Shown here in pieces: positions 43,694-53,215 of a stretch of 64,000 nt of DNA. This stretch comes from an uncultured Chloracidobacterium sp. (lineage in GTDB: Bacteria; Acidobacteriota; Blastocatellia; Pyrinomonadales; Pyrinomonadaceae): the NCBI GenBank assembly GCA_936914845.1, contig CAKZGE010000002.1, forward strand, positions 211,086 to 275,085, in the 5' to 3' direction. The position numbers and the translations under genes were made by a program. The notes below the pieces were generated by a model. The model had not been told where the DNA came from and searched no databases. It saw nothing but the letters and a program-made list of their open reading frames with translations. Positions within the stretch are counted from its first letter, which is position 1. Every line of letters begins with the position of its first letter.

Positions 43694-45163
43694 ATGAACT
43701 TGGAAGAAATTAAAGAAGGCCTGACATTTGATGACGTACTGCTCGTTCCGGCGTTTTCTGACGTATTGCCGAGCGAGGTAGATACCACTACAAAATTTTC
43801 CCGCGGCATCGAACTTAATATTCCGCTTTGTTCATCGGCGATGGACACCGTCACCGAAGCATCTCTGGCGATCGCCCTTGCTCAGCAGGGCGGCATTGGC
43901 GTTATCCACAAAAATTTCCCGATCGAGCAGCAGGCCGAAGAGGTTGATAAGGTAAAACGCAGCGAATCCGGGATGATCGTCGATCCTGTGACCATCCACC
44001 AGACCGCGCTCGTCAGCGAAGCCATGAACATCATGGAACACTATCGCATCAGCGGTGTTCCGGTGGTCAATAACGATGGGCTTTTGGTCGGCATTGTCAC
44101 CAATCGCGATCTGCGGTTTGAAACCCGTTTTGATATTCCGGTGGCGGAGATAATGACACCGCAGCCTTTGGTAACCGTACCCGTTGGCACCACCTTGGAT
44201 GAAGCAAAGGTCAAACTGCAAAAACATCGCATTGAAAAATTGCTTGTCGTTGATGACGACGGACATTTGAAAGGCTTGATAACCGTCAAGGACATCCAGA
44301 AAGCGATAAACTTCCCGAAAGCGGCCAAAGATGGCCTCGGCCGACTTCGCTGTGCCGCAGCGATCGGTGCGACCGGCGATTTCATGGAGCGAGCCGAAGC
44401 CCTGGTCGCTTCTCGCGTTGATGCCATCGTTATCGATACCGCTCACGGCCACAGCTCAAGAGTTCTGGAGGCCGTTAAGCGTGTCAAGCAAAAGTTTCCG
44501 GAAATAGAGGTGGTCGCCGGCAATGTGGCTACTGCCGAGGGAACGACAGCCTTGATCCGCGCAGGAGTTGATGCGGTCAAGATCGGCATCGGTCCCGGGT
44601 CGATATGTACAACGCGCGTTGTGACCGGCGCCGGTGTGCCCCAGATCATGGCGATCGGTGAGGCAGTCGCGGCGGCCGCCGGAACAGGCGTTCCGGTCAT
44701 CGCTGACGGCGGCATCAAATTTTCAGGCGACGTCGCAAAGGCGATCGCGGCCGGAGCCGATTCTATTATGATCGGATCCCTTTTCGCCGGCACCGAAGAA
44801 GCCCCGGGCGAGGTCATCCTATATCAGGGCCGCCACTTCAAAACCTACCGCGGGATGGGCTCCATCGGAGCAATGAAAAAAGGTTCGAGCGATCGCTATG
44901 CCCAGGAAGGCACGGTTTCGGATTCAAAATATGTTCCCGAGGGAATCGAAGGCCGCGTAGCCTACAAAGGCACGCTCGCCGATATGGTAACGCAGCTTGT
45001 AGGCGGCCTGCGATCCGGCATGGGCTATACGGGCTGTCACAACATTGCCGAAATGCAGAACCAAGCGAAGTTTGTGCGTATAACCTCCGCCGGATTGAAA
45101 GAATCGCACGTCCACGACGTCATCATCACTAAGGAGGCCCCAAACTATCGCTCAGAAAGCTAG
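43694..45163 (+). CDS. guaB: Inosine-5'-monophosphate dehydrogenase
   Basis: GuaB makes XMP from IMP with NAD+, the first step of GTP synthesis. At 489 residues it has standard length. The start shows EEIKEGLTFDDVLLVPAFSDVLP. Two CBS domains occupy about residues 90-205 (ISGVPVVNNDGLLVGIVTNRD and EKLLVVDDDGHLKGLIT). The catalytic loop is GIGPGSICTTRVVTGAGVPQ with the active Cys. The phosphate loop IADGGIKFSGDVAKAIAAGA and the flap GMGSIGAMKKGSSDRYAQ follow. It is a single gene, convergent with the ABC-F gene. Confidence 0.97.
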   Translation: MNLEEIKEGLTFDDVLLVPAFSDVLPSEVDTTTKFSRGIELNIPLCSSAMDTVTEASLAIALAQQGGIGVIHKNFPIEQQAEEVDKVKRSESGMIVDPVTIHQTALVSEAMNIMEHYRISGVPVVNNDGLLVGIVTNRDLRFETRFDIPVAEIMTPQPLVTVPVGTTLDEAKVKLQKHRIEKLLVVDDDGHLKGLITVKDIQKAINFPKAAKDGLGRLRCAAAIGATGDFMERAEALVASRVDAIVIDTAHGHSSRVLEAVKRVKQKFPEIEVVAGNVATAEGTTALIRAGVDAVKIGIGPGSICTTRVVTGAGVPQIMAIGEAVAAAAGTGVPVIADGGIKFSGDVAKAIAAGADSIMIGSLFAGTEEAPGEVILYQGRHFKTYRGMGSIGAMKKGSSDRYAQEGTVSDSKYVPEGIEGRVAYKGTLADMVTQLVGGLRSGMGYTGCHNIAEMQNQAKFVRITSAGLKESHVHDVIITKEAPNYRSES

Positions 45164-45251
45164 TATAGGCACCGGCGGGCTATTTAGCGTCATTTTCCGC
45201 CGCTGGGTAACACAAAGCGTCGAATTGGGAAGCTGCGTAAAACTCCGGCTC

Positions 45252-47162
45252 TTAAGCTTGAAGCTGTTCGGAAAGCTCGCCCCATTCGGCATAGAGAGTT
45301 TCTATTTTCGATTGTTCGGCCTCCAGCAATTCCGTCAATTCGTTCAGTTTTGCGAAATCAGCGGCGGTTTCCGGCAGGCCTATCCGCTTATTTAGGTCCT
45401 CTATGATCTTTTCCGAATTCGGGATAGAGGAGCCCTCGATCTCAGCGATCCGCTTTTCGAATTGGCTGATCTGATTTTTGGAAAGCTGCGGTTTCGCGTT
45501 CTCGGCCGGTTCGTGTCGAACCGTCGCGGTTGGAGCCGCCGATATCCGAGGTTTGGTCGCGGTATTTCTTCCGCCGGCCTTCCAATCGTGATATTCCGTG
45601 TAATTCCCGTCATAAATAACGACGGACCCATCGCTTTCAAATGATAAAAGCTGCGTTGCAATCTTGTCCAAAAAGAAACGATCGTGACTAACGGTGATGA
45701 TCGTACCGTCATATTCCGCCAAAGCCGCTTCCAAAGATTCGCGCGAAGGGATGTCCAGGTGGTTCGTTGGTTCGTCCAGTATCAGTACGTTCTTTTGCGA
45801 ATAGATCAATTTCGCTAGTGCCAACCTTCCCTTTTCGCCTCCGGACAGTGTGCCGACCAGCTTAAAAACGTCCTCACCAAAGAAAAGGAACTTGGCCAAA
45901 AATCCTCTCAAGGTATTGTTGTCCGCCAATGGGGCAACCCGGCGAAGCTCCTGCACGATCTCATTCCGCGGCTCAAGATCATCTAAATTCTGTGCGTAAT
46001 AACCAATGTTTGTTTTCGTTCCCCAGCGAAATTCTCCCGCCAACGGTTCTATCTTACCTAACACGGTCTTTAAAAATGTCGTCTTACCGGTTCCATTGGC
46101 TCCGATAATTCCCAAACAAGCTCCGCGGTGGAGCGATAGATTCAGGTCCTGAGCTAATATTTTTTCCCCATACCCGATCGAAAGCTCTTCGGTGGTCAAA
46201 ACGTTATTGCCGGTGCGTTCAACACGTTTGAGTCCAAAGCTGCCGCCCGACTTTTCCGCCTGTACGGCTTCGATCCGGTCCATCCGCTCCAGCATATTCC
46301 GGCGTGATTTGGCTTGTTTGGTCTTTTGACCTTCCAAATTCCGGCGAATGAATTCCTGTGTTTTATTGATCAGCTGCTGCTGATTTTCGTATTCCCGCTG
46401 CTGCTGTTCGCGACGCAGTTCGCGTTCGATCAAAAATTCGGAATAGTTTCCCTTATAGCTGACCGCCTGGCCGCGGTCGATCTCGATGATCCGGTTCGTG
46501 GTCCGATCAAGAAAATAGCGGTCGTGGCTGATGACCAGATATGTCCTATCACATTCAGACAAGAAATTTTCCAGCCATTCGACGGCTTCTACATCCAGGT
46601 GATTGGTCGGTTCATCCAAAAGCAATACGTCCGCCGAGGACAAAAGCAAACGGGCCATGCCGAGTCGGTTCTTTTGGCCTCCCGACAGATCGCCGGTGTC
46701 GTGGTCCCACATCTCCCGCGGAAAACCCAGCCCAAGCAAGATCGCTTCTGCCCGTGCCGCGTAGGAGAATCCGTCCAAATGTTCGAATTTCGTTTGCAGA
46801 TCGGCATAGCGGTCCAGCACTTCGGCTGAATGATCGGTCACCATTAGCTTTTCAAGATCGCGCATTTCGGCCTCGATATCGTGGATCTCCTTAAAAGCCG
46901 AAAGTGCTGCAGTGTGAACGGTTTCGCCGGAGCCGAAATCAACGTGTTGGTCGAGCAACCCGAGCCGTAGCCCATTGATAGCTATCACCTCGCCGGAATC
47001 TGCGGATTCGGCCCCCGTGATCAAACGGAAGACCGTCGTCTTGCCGGCACCATTGCGGCCAACCAATCCGACCTTTTCATTTGGATTTACCTGAAAGGTG
47101 GTACCTTTGAGGATCTCTCGGCCGCCGTACGATTTATATACGTCTTGAAGTCTGAATAACAT
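45252..47162 (-). CDS. ABC-F family ATPase (translation factor type)
   Basis: This is a 636-residue protein with two ABC ATPase domains and no membrane segment, the plan of ABC-F ribosome-associated factors (EttA, Uup). Domain 1 has GRNGAGKTT and LSGGQKNRLGMARLLLSSADVLLLDEPTNHLD (split by the family). A long charged linker follows (about residues 240-310, RREQQQREYENQQQ). Domain 2 has GANGTGKTTF and LSGGEKGRLALAKLI. The C-terminal coiled coil (about 555-635) resembles the Uup-type extension. It likely helps stalled ribosomes; antibiotic protection is possible but unsupported. Confidence 0.93.
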   Translation of the reverse strand: MLFRLQDVYKSYGGREILKGTTFQVNPNEKVGLVGRNGAGKTTVFRLITGAESADSGEVIAINGLRLGLLDQHVDFGSGETVHTAALSAFKEIHDIEAEMRDLEKLMVTDHSAEVLDRYADLQTKFEHLDGFSYAARAEAILLGLGFPREMWDHDTGDLSGGQKNRLGMARLLLSSADVLLLDEPTNHLDVEAVEWLENFLSECDRTYLVISHDRYFLDRTTNRIIEIDRGQAVSYKGNYSEFLIERELRREQQQREYENQQQLINKTQEFIRRNLEGQKTKQAKSRRNMLERMDRIEAVQAEKSGGSFGLKRVERTGNNVLTTEELSIGYGEKILAQDLNLSLHRGACLGIIGANGTGKTTFLKTVLGKIEPLAGEFRWGTKTNIGYYAQNLDDLEPRNEIVQELRRVAPLADNNTLRGFLAKFLFFGEDVFKLVGTLSGGEKGRLALAKLIYSQKNVLILDEPTNHLDIPSRESLEAALAEYDGTIITVSHDRFFLDKIATQLLSFESDGSVVIYDGNYTEYHDWKAGGRNTATKPRISAAPTATVRHEPAENAKPQLSKNQISQFEKRIAEIEGSSIPNSEKIIEDLNKRIGLPETAADFAKLNELTELLEAEQSKIETLYAEWGELSEQLQA

Positions 47163-47224
47163 AAAAACAAATAGCCGACCTTTAATGCCGGCTACTCGGA
47201 GCTTTCGCGATCATCGCGAGATTT

Positions 47225-48469
47225 CTATTTACCTTTTGGAACCGCGTTTGCAGCCGGTGTATTCGCCGGTTTGTTAGCCGCGGCATTCGCAGCGTGCGTG
47301 TTCGCATTGGATGCGTTCGCAGCCGCAGCGTTCGTATTGGCGACGGGTTCCGGGTTCGTGTTAGCCGGTACCGGGGTTGCCGCACGGGCCGGACGGGCTC
47401 CGCTCAGCTCATTCGGATTATCGACCACCTTCTGTGCCAGAAAGTTTTCGACCTTCGCTTCATTGATGGCGACTGTGCCGTATGACTGCCACAGCAAGCT
47501 CTTGCGAGCATTGATCAAAAGCTCGGTCACACGCTGGCGCACACCCGGGCTTTCTAGCGTCAGGTCCTCGTCCTTTTCCTGCTTACGCTGCAATTTAACG
47601 ATCAAGATCTTGCCTTCGACCGGGATCGCCGACGGGATCACCTGGCCATTCGTCATCTTGTTCATTATAAAATCCGCCACACCGGCACCAAGCGTCTGCT
47701 TCAGTTCATCTTCCGAGAAATAACGCCAGTCGCCGCCGCGTGAGCGTGTCTGCAGATCTTCGCTGTTCTCGCGGGCAAGTGTCGCAAAGTCTGAGCCCGT
47801 CAGAGCTCGCTGGCCGATCTCTTTCGCCTTAGCATTTGCCTCGTCCATATTGCGCGTCGGATCGCCTTGACCCGCATCGGTCGGGTCGATCACGATCGCC
47901 GCCAATTCTGCTCCGCGTTTATTTTTGAACTGTTCCTTATTGCCGTTGTAAAAATCAGTGATCTCAGCTTCTTTCGGAGCCTCTACGCGACCGGCGATCT
48001 TTTCCTGAAGCTTCTGCAGAGCCAATTCTTTTTTGACATTCAAACGCCAGGTGTCCGCCGTTTCGCCGGCCTCTTTCATTTGCTTATCAAATTCTTCGGC
48101 TGAAAGTCCGCTGCCCGTCTTCCGCTTGTTCATTTCTGCCGTAACCTCATCATCGGTCGGCAACGCTTGTTCCTTTTCCGCCTTCTGAAACATCACTTCT
48201 GTTTGGATCATCTGTTGCAGAATGCTCAACCGAGCAGATGCCAATTCGAGCGGCGAGAAATTCGCTTCTTCGCCCTGACCCTGAGCTTTAAGAGCTTTTT
48301 CGACCTCTTCCAGCTTGATGTCCTTTCCGTTTACACGGGCGGCAACCTCGTTCGGATCAACACCGCCTGCCGAATTGTTAGCAGCCGGGCCGCCCGAACA
48401 AGCAGCCGTAAATACCGCGAAAAATGCCGCCGCGGCCAACGAAAATAACCTGAAATTAAAATTTTGCAC
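47225..48469 (-). CDS. SurA/PpiC-type peptidyl-prolyl isomerase lipoprotein
   Basis: This is a periplasmic chaperone of 414 residues. I chose the GTG at 48469 because GGAG lies 11 bases upstream and the reading then starts as a compact lipoprotein signal (FRLFSLAAAAFFAVFTAACSGG, lipobox Cys at about residue 24); an ATG 13 codons upstream is the alternative. Residues 45-200 are a SurA-N-like helical domain. Residues about 195-310 resemble a PpiC rotamase (KRGAELAAIVI ... DFATLARENSEDLQTRSRGGDWRYFS with conserved GGDWR). The tail is an Ala/Asn/Pro-rich low-complexity region of about 60 residues. It likely helps outer-membrane proteins fold. Confidence 0.85.
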   Translation of the reverse strand: MQNFNFRLFSLAAAAFFAVFTAACSGGPAANNSAGGVDPNEVAARVNGKDIKLEEVEKALKAQGQGEEANFSPLELASARLSILQQMIQTEVMFQKAEKEQALPTDDEVTAEMNKRKTGSGLSAEEFDKQMKEAGETADTWRLNVKKELALQKLQEKIAGRVEAPKEAEITDFYNGNKEQFKNKRGAELAAIVIDPTDAGQGDPTRNMDEANAKAKEIGQRALTGSDFATLARENSEDLQTRSRGGDWRYFSEDELKQTLGAGVADFIMNKMTNGQVIPSAIPVEGKILIVKLQRKQEKDEDLTLESPGVRQRVTELLINARKSLLWQSYGTVAINEAKVENFLAQKVVDNPNELSGARPARAATPVPANTNPEPVANTNAAAANASNANTHAANAAANKPANTPAANAVPKGK

Positions 48470-48511
48470 TGTGGCTTCTACTCCTTTCCAATTATCAATC
48501 TGTACCATTAC

Positions 48512-48541
48512 TTGACTTACCCGCTTGGGGTCTGGTATAAA
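48512..48541 (+). promoter_or_regulatory. Sigma-70-type promoter of rpmB
   Basis: TTGACT (48512-48517), an 18-bp spacer and TATAAA (48536-48541) sit 65 bp before the rpmB start codon, which itself is preceded by TTGGAGG. Confidence 0.75.
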
Positions 48542-48606
48542 ATTTATTTTTGAGTTTTTAGCAAACTCTATATATCCCTCACGATTTACTTGGAGGCACT
48601 TATCAT

Positions 48607-48801
48607 ATGGCTAAAAGATGCGACATCTGCGGAAAAGGTCCGCAATTCGGAAACAACGTTTCACACGCTAATAACAAGACCCGCCGTCGATTCAACCCGA
48701 ATCTGCAGCCGGTTCGCGTTCAACTTCCTTCGGGCGGCAACGGCCGCATTAAAGCTTGCACCAGGTGCATTAAATCCGGAAAGATAGTTAAAGCCGCGTA
48801 A
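48607..48801 (+). CDS. rpmB: 50S ribosomal protein L28
   Basis: This is a 64-residue ribosomal protein of the large subunit. The sequence has the L28 start (MAKRCDICGKGPQFGNNVSH), the basic core TRRRFNPNLQPVRV and the ending CTRCIKSGKIVKAA. It keeps both Cys pairs (C-x2-C twice), so it is the zinc-binding form. A GGAGG ribosome site lies upstream, with a good promoter at 48512 and a terminator at 48832. It is transcribed alone, as is common for this gene. Confidence 0.97.
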   Translation: MAKRCDICGKGPQFGNNVSHANNKTRRRFNPNLQPVRVQLPSGGNGRIKACTRCIKSGKIVKAA

Positions 48802-48831
48802 AGCTTGTTTCGTCGGCCCTTAATTTTCAAC

Positions 48832-48864
48832 AGCCAAACACCGTTTATTCGGCGTTTGGCTTTT
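48832..48864 (+). terminator. Intrinsic terminator of rpmB
   Basis: AGCCAAACACCG pairs with CGGCGTTTGGCT (one internal mismatch) around a 6-base loop, then TTTTC. Confidence 0.82.
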
Positions 48865-48878
48865 CTTGATGGCAAAGC

Positions 48879-49259
48879 TCAGTCAATAACAGCGATACAA
48901 TCGATCTCAACGCGGGTGTCGCGCGGAAGACCCGCCGCCTGAACGGTTGCCCGGGCCGGTTTGTTCGCATCAAAATAGCGTGCGTAAACTTCGTTCATCG
49001 CCGCAAAATCCTGCATATCTGCCAAGAACACTCCGGTTTTCACGACGTCGTCGAGCGATGCTCCGGCCGCTTTCAAGACAGCCGCAAGATTTTTCAATAC
49101 CTGCTCCGTCTGTTCGGCAACGTCATCCGAGACGAATTCGCCCGTTGCCGGATCGATCGGTATCTGCCCCGAACAGAAGATCGTTTTCCCGGCCTTGATC
49201 GCCTGCGAATAGGGCCCGATCGCCCCAGGTGCTTCTTCAGTTGAGATGATCTCTTTCAT
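48879..49259 (-). CDS. ridA: RidA family reactive intermediate deaminase
   Basis: This 126-residue protein belongs to the YjgF/YER057c/RidA family, which hydrolyses reactive enamine/imine intermediates made by PLP enzymes. Matching segments are APGAIGPYSQAIKAGKTIFCSGQIPIDP (split in the family pattern), EQVLKNLAAVLKAAGASLDDVVKT and the end PARATVQAAGLPRDTRVEIDCIAV, including the conserved Arg of the active-site cleft. A dehydratase-like PLP enzyme is found elsewhere in the window (27.6 kb), a plausible source of such intermediates. It lies downstream of rel on the same strand. Confidence 0.94.
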   Translation of the reverse strand: MKEIISTEEAPGAIGPYSQAIKAGKTIFCSGQIPIDPATGEFVSDDVAEQTEQVLKNLAAVLKAAGASLDDVVKTGVFLADMQDFAAMNEVYARYFDANKPARATVQAAGLPRDTRVEIDCIAVID

Positions 49260-49357
49260 AATGCCTGTTTAATGCCTTTTGATAACTTAAGCAAAAGGCG
49301 AATTTTAACAAACTATCGCCCAAAAATAAAGCAGGCGAAGCTCCATTTTTTTACAGC

Positions 49358-51562
49358 TCAGCTATTTACACGTTCGACGGCGATAACACCGGGCAGTTTT
49401 TCGATCGAATTCAACACGCGGTCGAGATGCTTTTTATCAAAAACCTCGACGGTCACCTCTATCAGCCCTTTGTCATCTCGCGATACGTTAGCTCGTGCAT
49501 CTCGAATGCCTGTCTTGATCTCCGCAATGGCATTGGTAATGCTGGCCAGCATACCGGTTCGATTTTCCGTAGTGACCAAGATCCGTACCGATTGGATCTC
49601 CTCTTTTTCGGTCTGCGCCCATTCCACGTCCACTATACGGTCTTTGTTGACCATCAGCTGAGCAACGTTCTTGCACCGTTTGTTGTGCACCACAATGCCT
49701 TTCCCGAGCGATATGTAGCCTATGATGTCTTCGCCGCGGAGCGGGTTGCAGCAGCGGGCCCGCGTGGTCAACAGATTATCTACACCTTTAACAACTATTG
49801 CATCTTCGCCCAGCCCGATGAATTTCTTCACCGCTTTGACGCCGGATTCCAAAGCGGAGTCCTTTCGTTTTTCGGGATCTAATTCAGCGAATTTTTCAGC
49901 TCCGAGATATTTCGCCAGCACATTGCGCGGCAGCGTTTTACCATACCCGACCGAAGCGAACAGATCTTCGGGCCGCCCCAAGCCGTATTCATTGGCGATC
50001 CGCTTCATTTCCGCTTCATTGCCGGTCAGTTTTTTCGCGGTCAATCGAAATTTTTCGGCCTCTTTTTCGAGCAAACGGCGCCCGATATCGATCGATTCGG
50101 TTCTCTGCTGTTCGGAGATCCAATGGCGGATCCGATTCTTTGCTTTTGAAGTCGCAACGTAATTGAGCCAATCGCGGGACGGTTTTGAACTCGCGGTCGT
50201 CATGATCTCGACCACATCTCCATTTTGCAGTTCTGTACGCAGAGGCACTATCCGACCATTTATCTTCGCTCCCGTGCAAGTATCGCCGACCTCGGAATGC
50301 ACCGCATACGCAAAATCTATTGGCGTCGCTCCTCGCGGCAGTTGGATCACTTTTCCGAGCGGCGTAAAAGCGTAAACATCTTTCGGAAATAGATCCAGCT
50401 TGAGCGTCTCAATGAAATCCTCTGAATCTTCGCCGTCTTCGGTGTTTTCGACCAGCGGAAGCAGCAGCTTTTCGACGGTCTTGCGCAATTCATCGAGATT
50501 TTCATCATCTTCCGCACCTAGTTTGCTCTCTTTATATCGCCAATGAGCGGCAACGCCCTCTTCGGCGATCTGGTGCATCTCTTCCGTGCGGATCTGCACC
50601 TCAAATGCCTGACCGCCATCACCTATCACTGACGTATGAAGCGATTGGTACAGATTGTCGCGCGGTATCGCTATCCAGTCCTTGAACCGCTCAGGCACAG
50701 GGGTCCAGATATCATGGATAACGCTAAGAGCCAAATAGCAGTTCTTTTTATCATTCTGGGTGATGATGCGCGCCGCGATCAGATCATAGACCTGTTCGAT
50801 GGTGATCTTTTGCTTCTTCAGCTTTTTCCACAGAGAAAAAAGCCGCTTCACACGGCCTTGTACCTGCACGAACGGCACTTCGTTCTCGTCCAGGCTGTTT
50901 ATGATCGTCGTGCGAATGCGGTCAAGTATCGCCTCCAGTTCCGGGCGGCGGGCTTCTACCTCTTTCGAAAGTTTCCTATATTCGTCAGGATAGAGATTTT
51001 GAAATGAAAGGTCCTCAAGTTCGCCGCGAAGTTTACCCATACCCAGCCGATGGGCAATAGGTGCATAGATATCAAGAGTTTCCTGCGATATACGGGCACG
51101 CTTTTCCGGCTTCAAGAACTGCATCGTTCGCATATTGTGCAGCCTGTCCGCCAACTTGATCAGAACCACCCGAACGTCCGTGATCATTGCTAAGACCATC
51201 TTTCTGACGTTCTCTGCCTGTTGCTTTTCTTTTGAAAGATTGCTGATGTGGGCGATCTTCGTCAGGCCATCGACAAGATGCGTTATCTCTTCACCAAAAT
51301 ACGATCGGAGAGTATCAAGATCGACGAGCGTATCTTCGACAACATCATGCAGGAGCCCCGTTGAAACACTCACTTCGTCGAGCCGCATGTCGGCCAGAAT
51401 ATCCGCGACCTCGAGCGGATGGATCAGATATGGCTCGCCCGAAGCCCGCTTTTGTCCGCTGTGGTGAAGAGCGGAAAAAAGGTATGCTCGCCGGATCAGA
51501 TCGATATCTGAACCGGGCCGGTTTACCTCAACCTTCTCAATAATGTCCTCAATGCGAATCAT
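49358..51562 (-). CDS. rel: Bifunctional (p)ppGpp synthetase/hydrolase
   Basis: This is a 734-residue stringent-response enzyme. The hydrolase HD domain is intact (LFSALHHSGQKRASGEPYLIHPLEVA and LLHDVVEDT, residues about 28-80). The synthetase domain follows (about 230-350, QVQGRVKRLFSLWKK, RIITQNDKKNCYLALSVIHDIW, YQSLHTSVIG), then a TGS domain (DVYAFTPLGKVIQLPRGATPIDFAYAVHSEVG) and a C-terminal ACT domain. Because both active sites look complete it should both make and degrade the alarmone, as a single long RSH protein does in many phyla. It is transcribed upstream of ridA. Confidence 0.96.
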   Translation of the reverse strand: MIRIEDIIEKVEVNRPGSDIDLIRRAYLFSALHHSGQKRASGEPYLIHPLEVADILADMRLDEVSVSTGLLHDVVEDTLVDLDTLRSYFGEEITHLVDGLTKIAHISNLSKEKQQAENVRKMVLAMITDVRVVLIKLADRLHNMRTMQFLKPEKRARISQETLDIYAPIAHRLGMGKLRGELEDLSFQNLYPDEYRKLSKEVEARRPELEAILDRIRTTIINSLDENEVPFVQVQGRVKRLFSLWKKLKKQKITIEQVYDLIAARIITQNDKKNCYLALSVIHDIWTPVPERFKDWIAIPRDNLYQSLHTSVIGDGGQAFEVQIRTEEMHQIAEEGVAAHWRYKESKLGAEDDENLDELRKTVEKLLLPLVENTEDGEDSEDFIETLKLDLFPKDVYAFTPLGKVIQLPRGATPIDFAYAVHSEVGDTCTGAKINGRIVPLRTELQNGDVVEIMTTASSKPSRDWLNYVATSKAKNRIRHWISEQQRTESIDIGRRLLEKEAEKFRLTAKKLTGNEAEMKRIANEYGLGRPEDLFASVGYGKTLPRNVLAKYLGAEKFAELDPEKRKDSALESGVKAVKKFIGLGEDAIVVKGVDNLLTTRARCCNPLRGEDIIGYISLGKGIVVHNKRCKNVAQLMVNKDRIVDVEWAQTEKEEIQSVRILVTTENRTGMLASITNAIAEIKTGIRDARANVSRDDKGLIEVTVEVFDKKHLDRVLNSIEKLPGVIAVERVNS

Positions 51563-51620
51563 TAGCCAATCTATTTTATAACCGCCGGAGAATTATTTTC
51601 AAACAATTTTCCGACCACAG

Positions 51621-51661
51621 AAAAAGGGTGATGCCAATCGAAAAAATTGAGCATCACCCTA
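51621..51661 (-). terminator. Long-stem terminator after the TPR lipoprotein gene
   Basis: AGGGTGATGCCAAT and ATTGAGCATCACCCT form a 14-bp stem with one bulged A. On the minus strand it is followed by TTTTTC. It ends the tonB-exbBD-TPR operon. Confidence 0.82.
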
Positions 51662-51679
51662 AATATCGCAGATAATAGA

Positions 51680-52636
51680 CTATTTATCCTTGTTGGCGTT
51701 AGCCGCTTCTTGAGCAACCGCTATACGGCGTTCGATCTCAGCCTGATACTTCCGACTCAGTTCGCTAAGCTGCGTGAACTTTGCCTTTGCATCATCGGCT
51801 TCGGTCTTATACCGGTCACGATCGGCCGTGCGGCCTTCCATTTCAGCCAGGCGTGAAGCTTGAAGGGTCATGCTGGCTTTGTATGAGCGGGCAGATTCGA
51901 ATGCCTTGATCGTATCGCTGTAGGCTTTCAACTGTGCGTCCGTAAGGGTTGTAGGATCGGTCGATGCCGCCGTTGATACATCGGCAGGTTCCAACGCCAC
52001 CGCTTGGTCGATCAACGAAAGGCCTTCGCTTACGCATCCTTGAAGTCTGGCGAGATCTTCAGCCTTTTCCGGCTTGACGAATTCGAACACATCCTTTCCG
52101 TCGCGTTTGACGGTCTTTTTGGTCTTTTCCGTATCCGTGATCTCATTTGCACAAGAATTCTTTTTCGCCGTCAAAGCCGTCAAGGCTTCTGCCCGAAATT
52201 GCGGTTTGATCGAAGCGTCGTTTGCTCGTTGAGATACCCATGCCTGCCACTCTTCGGGCCGAGCAAGGTTTTCATAAAGACCCGCGACCGCTTTGTATGA
52301 ACCTTGGTCTTCCTTGTCCATACCAAGAGCCTTTTTATATTCGGCAATTGCCTGTTCTGCAAGGCCTGTATTCTTGCGATCGCCAATGAACAGCGAATGC
52401 AGCGTCCGAGCCAGAAAAACCTGTGCCGTTCTGCCTTCTGCCGTGGCACCTTCCGGGTCACGCTCTGCCGCAGTCCGGAAAAGTTCCTCTGCCTCAGTAA
52501 ACTTGCGTTCTTTGTAGGCCGTCGAACCGTCCACAAGATCTTTGCGGGACATGATCCGGTTATAGTACGAACAATTTGTAGTTAGAAATACCGATAGTGC
52601 GATGATCGCAAATATTCCTAAACGAGAAGATCTCAT
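51680..52636 (-). CDS. TPR-repeat lipoprotein
   Basis: This is a 318-residue outer-envelope protein. The N-terminus is a lipoprotein signal with lipobox ending at Cys22 (VFLTTNCSYYN). Three or more TPR-like units follow, for example DGSTAYKERKFTEAEELFRTAAERDP (residues about 36-61) and LAEQAIAEYKKALGMDKEDQGSYKAVAGLYENL. The C-terminal part is a charged coiled coil (about 245-315). It is the last gene of the operon with tonB, exbB and two exbD genes. I infer a scaffold role with the energy-transduction complex or its client, similar in concept to TPR lipoproteins beside Tol-Pal systems. Confidence 0.8.
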   Translation of the reverse strand: MRSSRLGIFAIIALSVFLTTNCSYYNRIMSRKDLVDGSTAYKERKFTEAEELFRTAAERDPEGATAEGRTAQVFLARTLHSLFIGDRKNTGLAEQAIAEYKKALGMDKEDQGSYKAVAGLYENLARPEEWQAWVSQRANDASIKPQFRAEALTALTAKKNSCANEITDTEKTKKTVKRDGKDVFEFVKPEKAEDLARLQGCVSEGLSLIDQAVALEPADVSTAASTDPTTLTDAQLKAYSDTIKAFESARSYKASMTLQASRLAEMEGRTADRDRYKTEADDAKAKFTQLSELSRKYQAEIERRIAVAQEAANANKDK

Positions 52637-52700
52637 TATATGACTCCATTACAAGCCCCGGGCCCTTCGCTCTGTAGCGACACAAAGCCCGGGATCATAT

Positions 52701-53177
52701 TTATTCGGTTAGATCGTCGATCTGAAGGCCGATCGGCTGAGCTCCGGCTGATTTAGCCGCGTCAATAACTTTGACCACGTCACCATACCGGACGGACGTC
52801 GGAGATTTGATAAAGAGAGTTTTCTCGATCTCGTTCGTGCCATCTTTGAAAACACCGCCGGCTTCGCGCTCTTTGAAGATACCTTTGAGCCTTTCCGTTA
52901 GCGGAGATGCGTCGCTGACGTCGCCGGCAGCTTCGTTGTTCAAGGTCACAGCCTTAGTGTCCTTGTTGATCGAAACCACCAAGGTCAATGGATTTGGCTG
53001 TACCTGCGTCTGCTGCGGCGTATCCTTTGGCTCCGCCGGAACTTTCGCTTCAAAACGACTCGGCTTTGAAGGTGTAATGACCATAAAGATGATCAATAAC
53101 ACGAGCAAGACGTCGATCAGCGGCGTAACGTTAATGGTAGGTTTGGCTCCGTCACCGCCCCCTGTTGACATACCCAT
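52701..53177 (-). CDS. exbD: ExbD/TolR-type biopolymer transport protein (second copy)
   Basis: This 158-residue protein has one N-terminal helix with the functional Asp (INVTPLIDVLLVLLIIFMVIT) and a periplasmic domain ending in VRYGDVVKVIDAAKSAG. It forms part of the proton channel with ExbB and passes energy to TonB. It differs from the upstream copy by a larger periplasmic insert (about residues 70-110). It is separated from the first exbD by 38 bp. Two different ExbD proteins could form a mixed or alternative complex. Confidence 0.93.
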   Translation of the reverse strand: MGMSTGGGDGAKPTINVTPLIDVLLVLLIIFMVITPSKPSRFEAKVPAEPKDTPQQTQVQPNPLTLVVSINKDTKAVTLNNEAAGDVSDASPLTERLKGIFKEREAGGVFKDGTNEIEKTLFIKSPTSVRYGDVVKVIDAAKSAGAQPIGLQIDDLTE

Positions 53178-53215
53178 ATCTATTCTCCCGGGCTAGAAAC
53201 CGCCCTTCGGGCACA

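Noticed and set aside
47182..47385. Arg-rich 67-residue open frame on the minus strand
   Set aside because: It overlaps the low-complexity tail of the SurA-like gene in another frame and has no ribosome site; it is a shadow.
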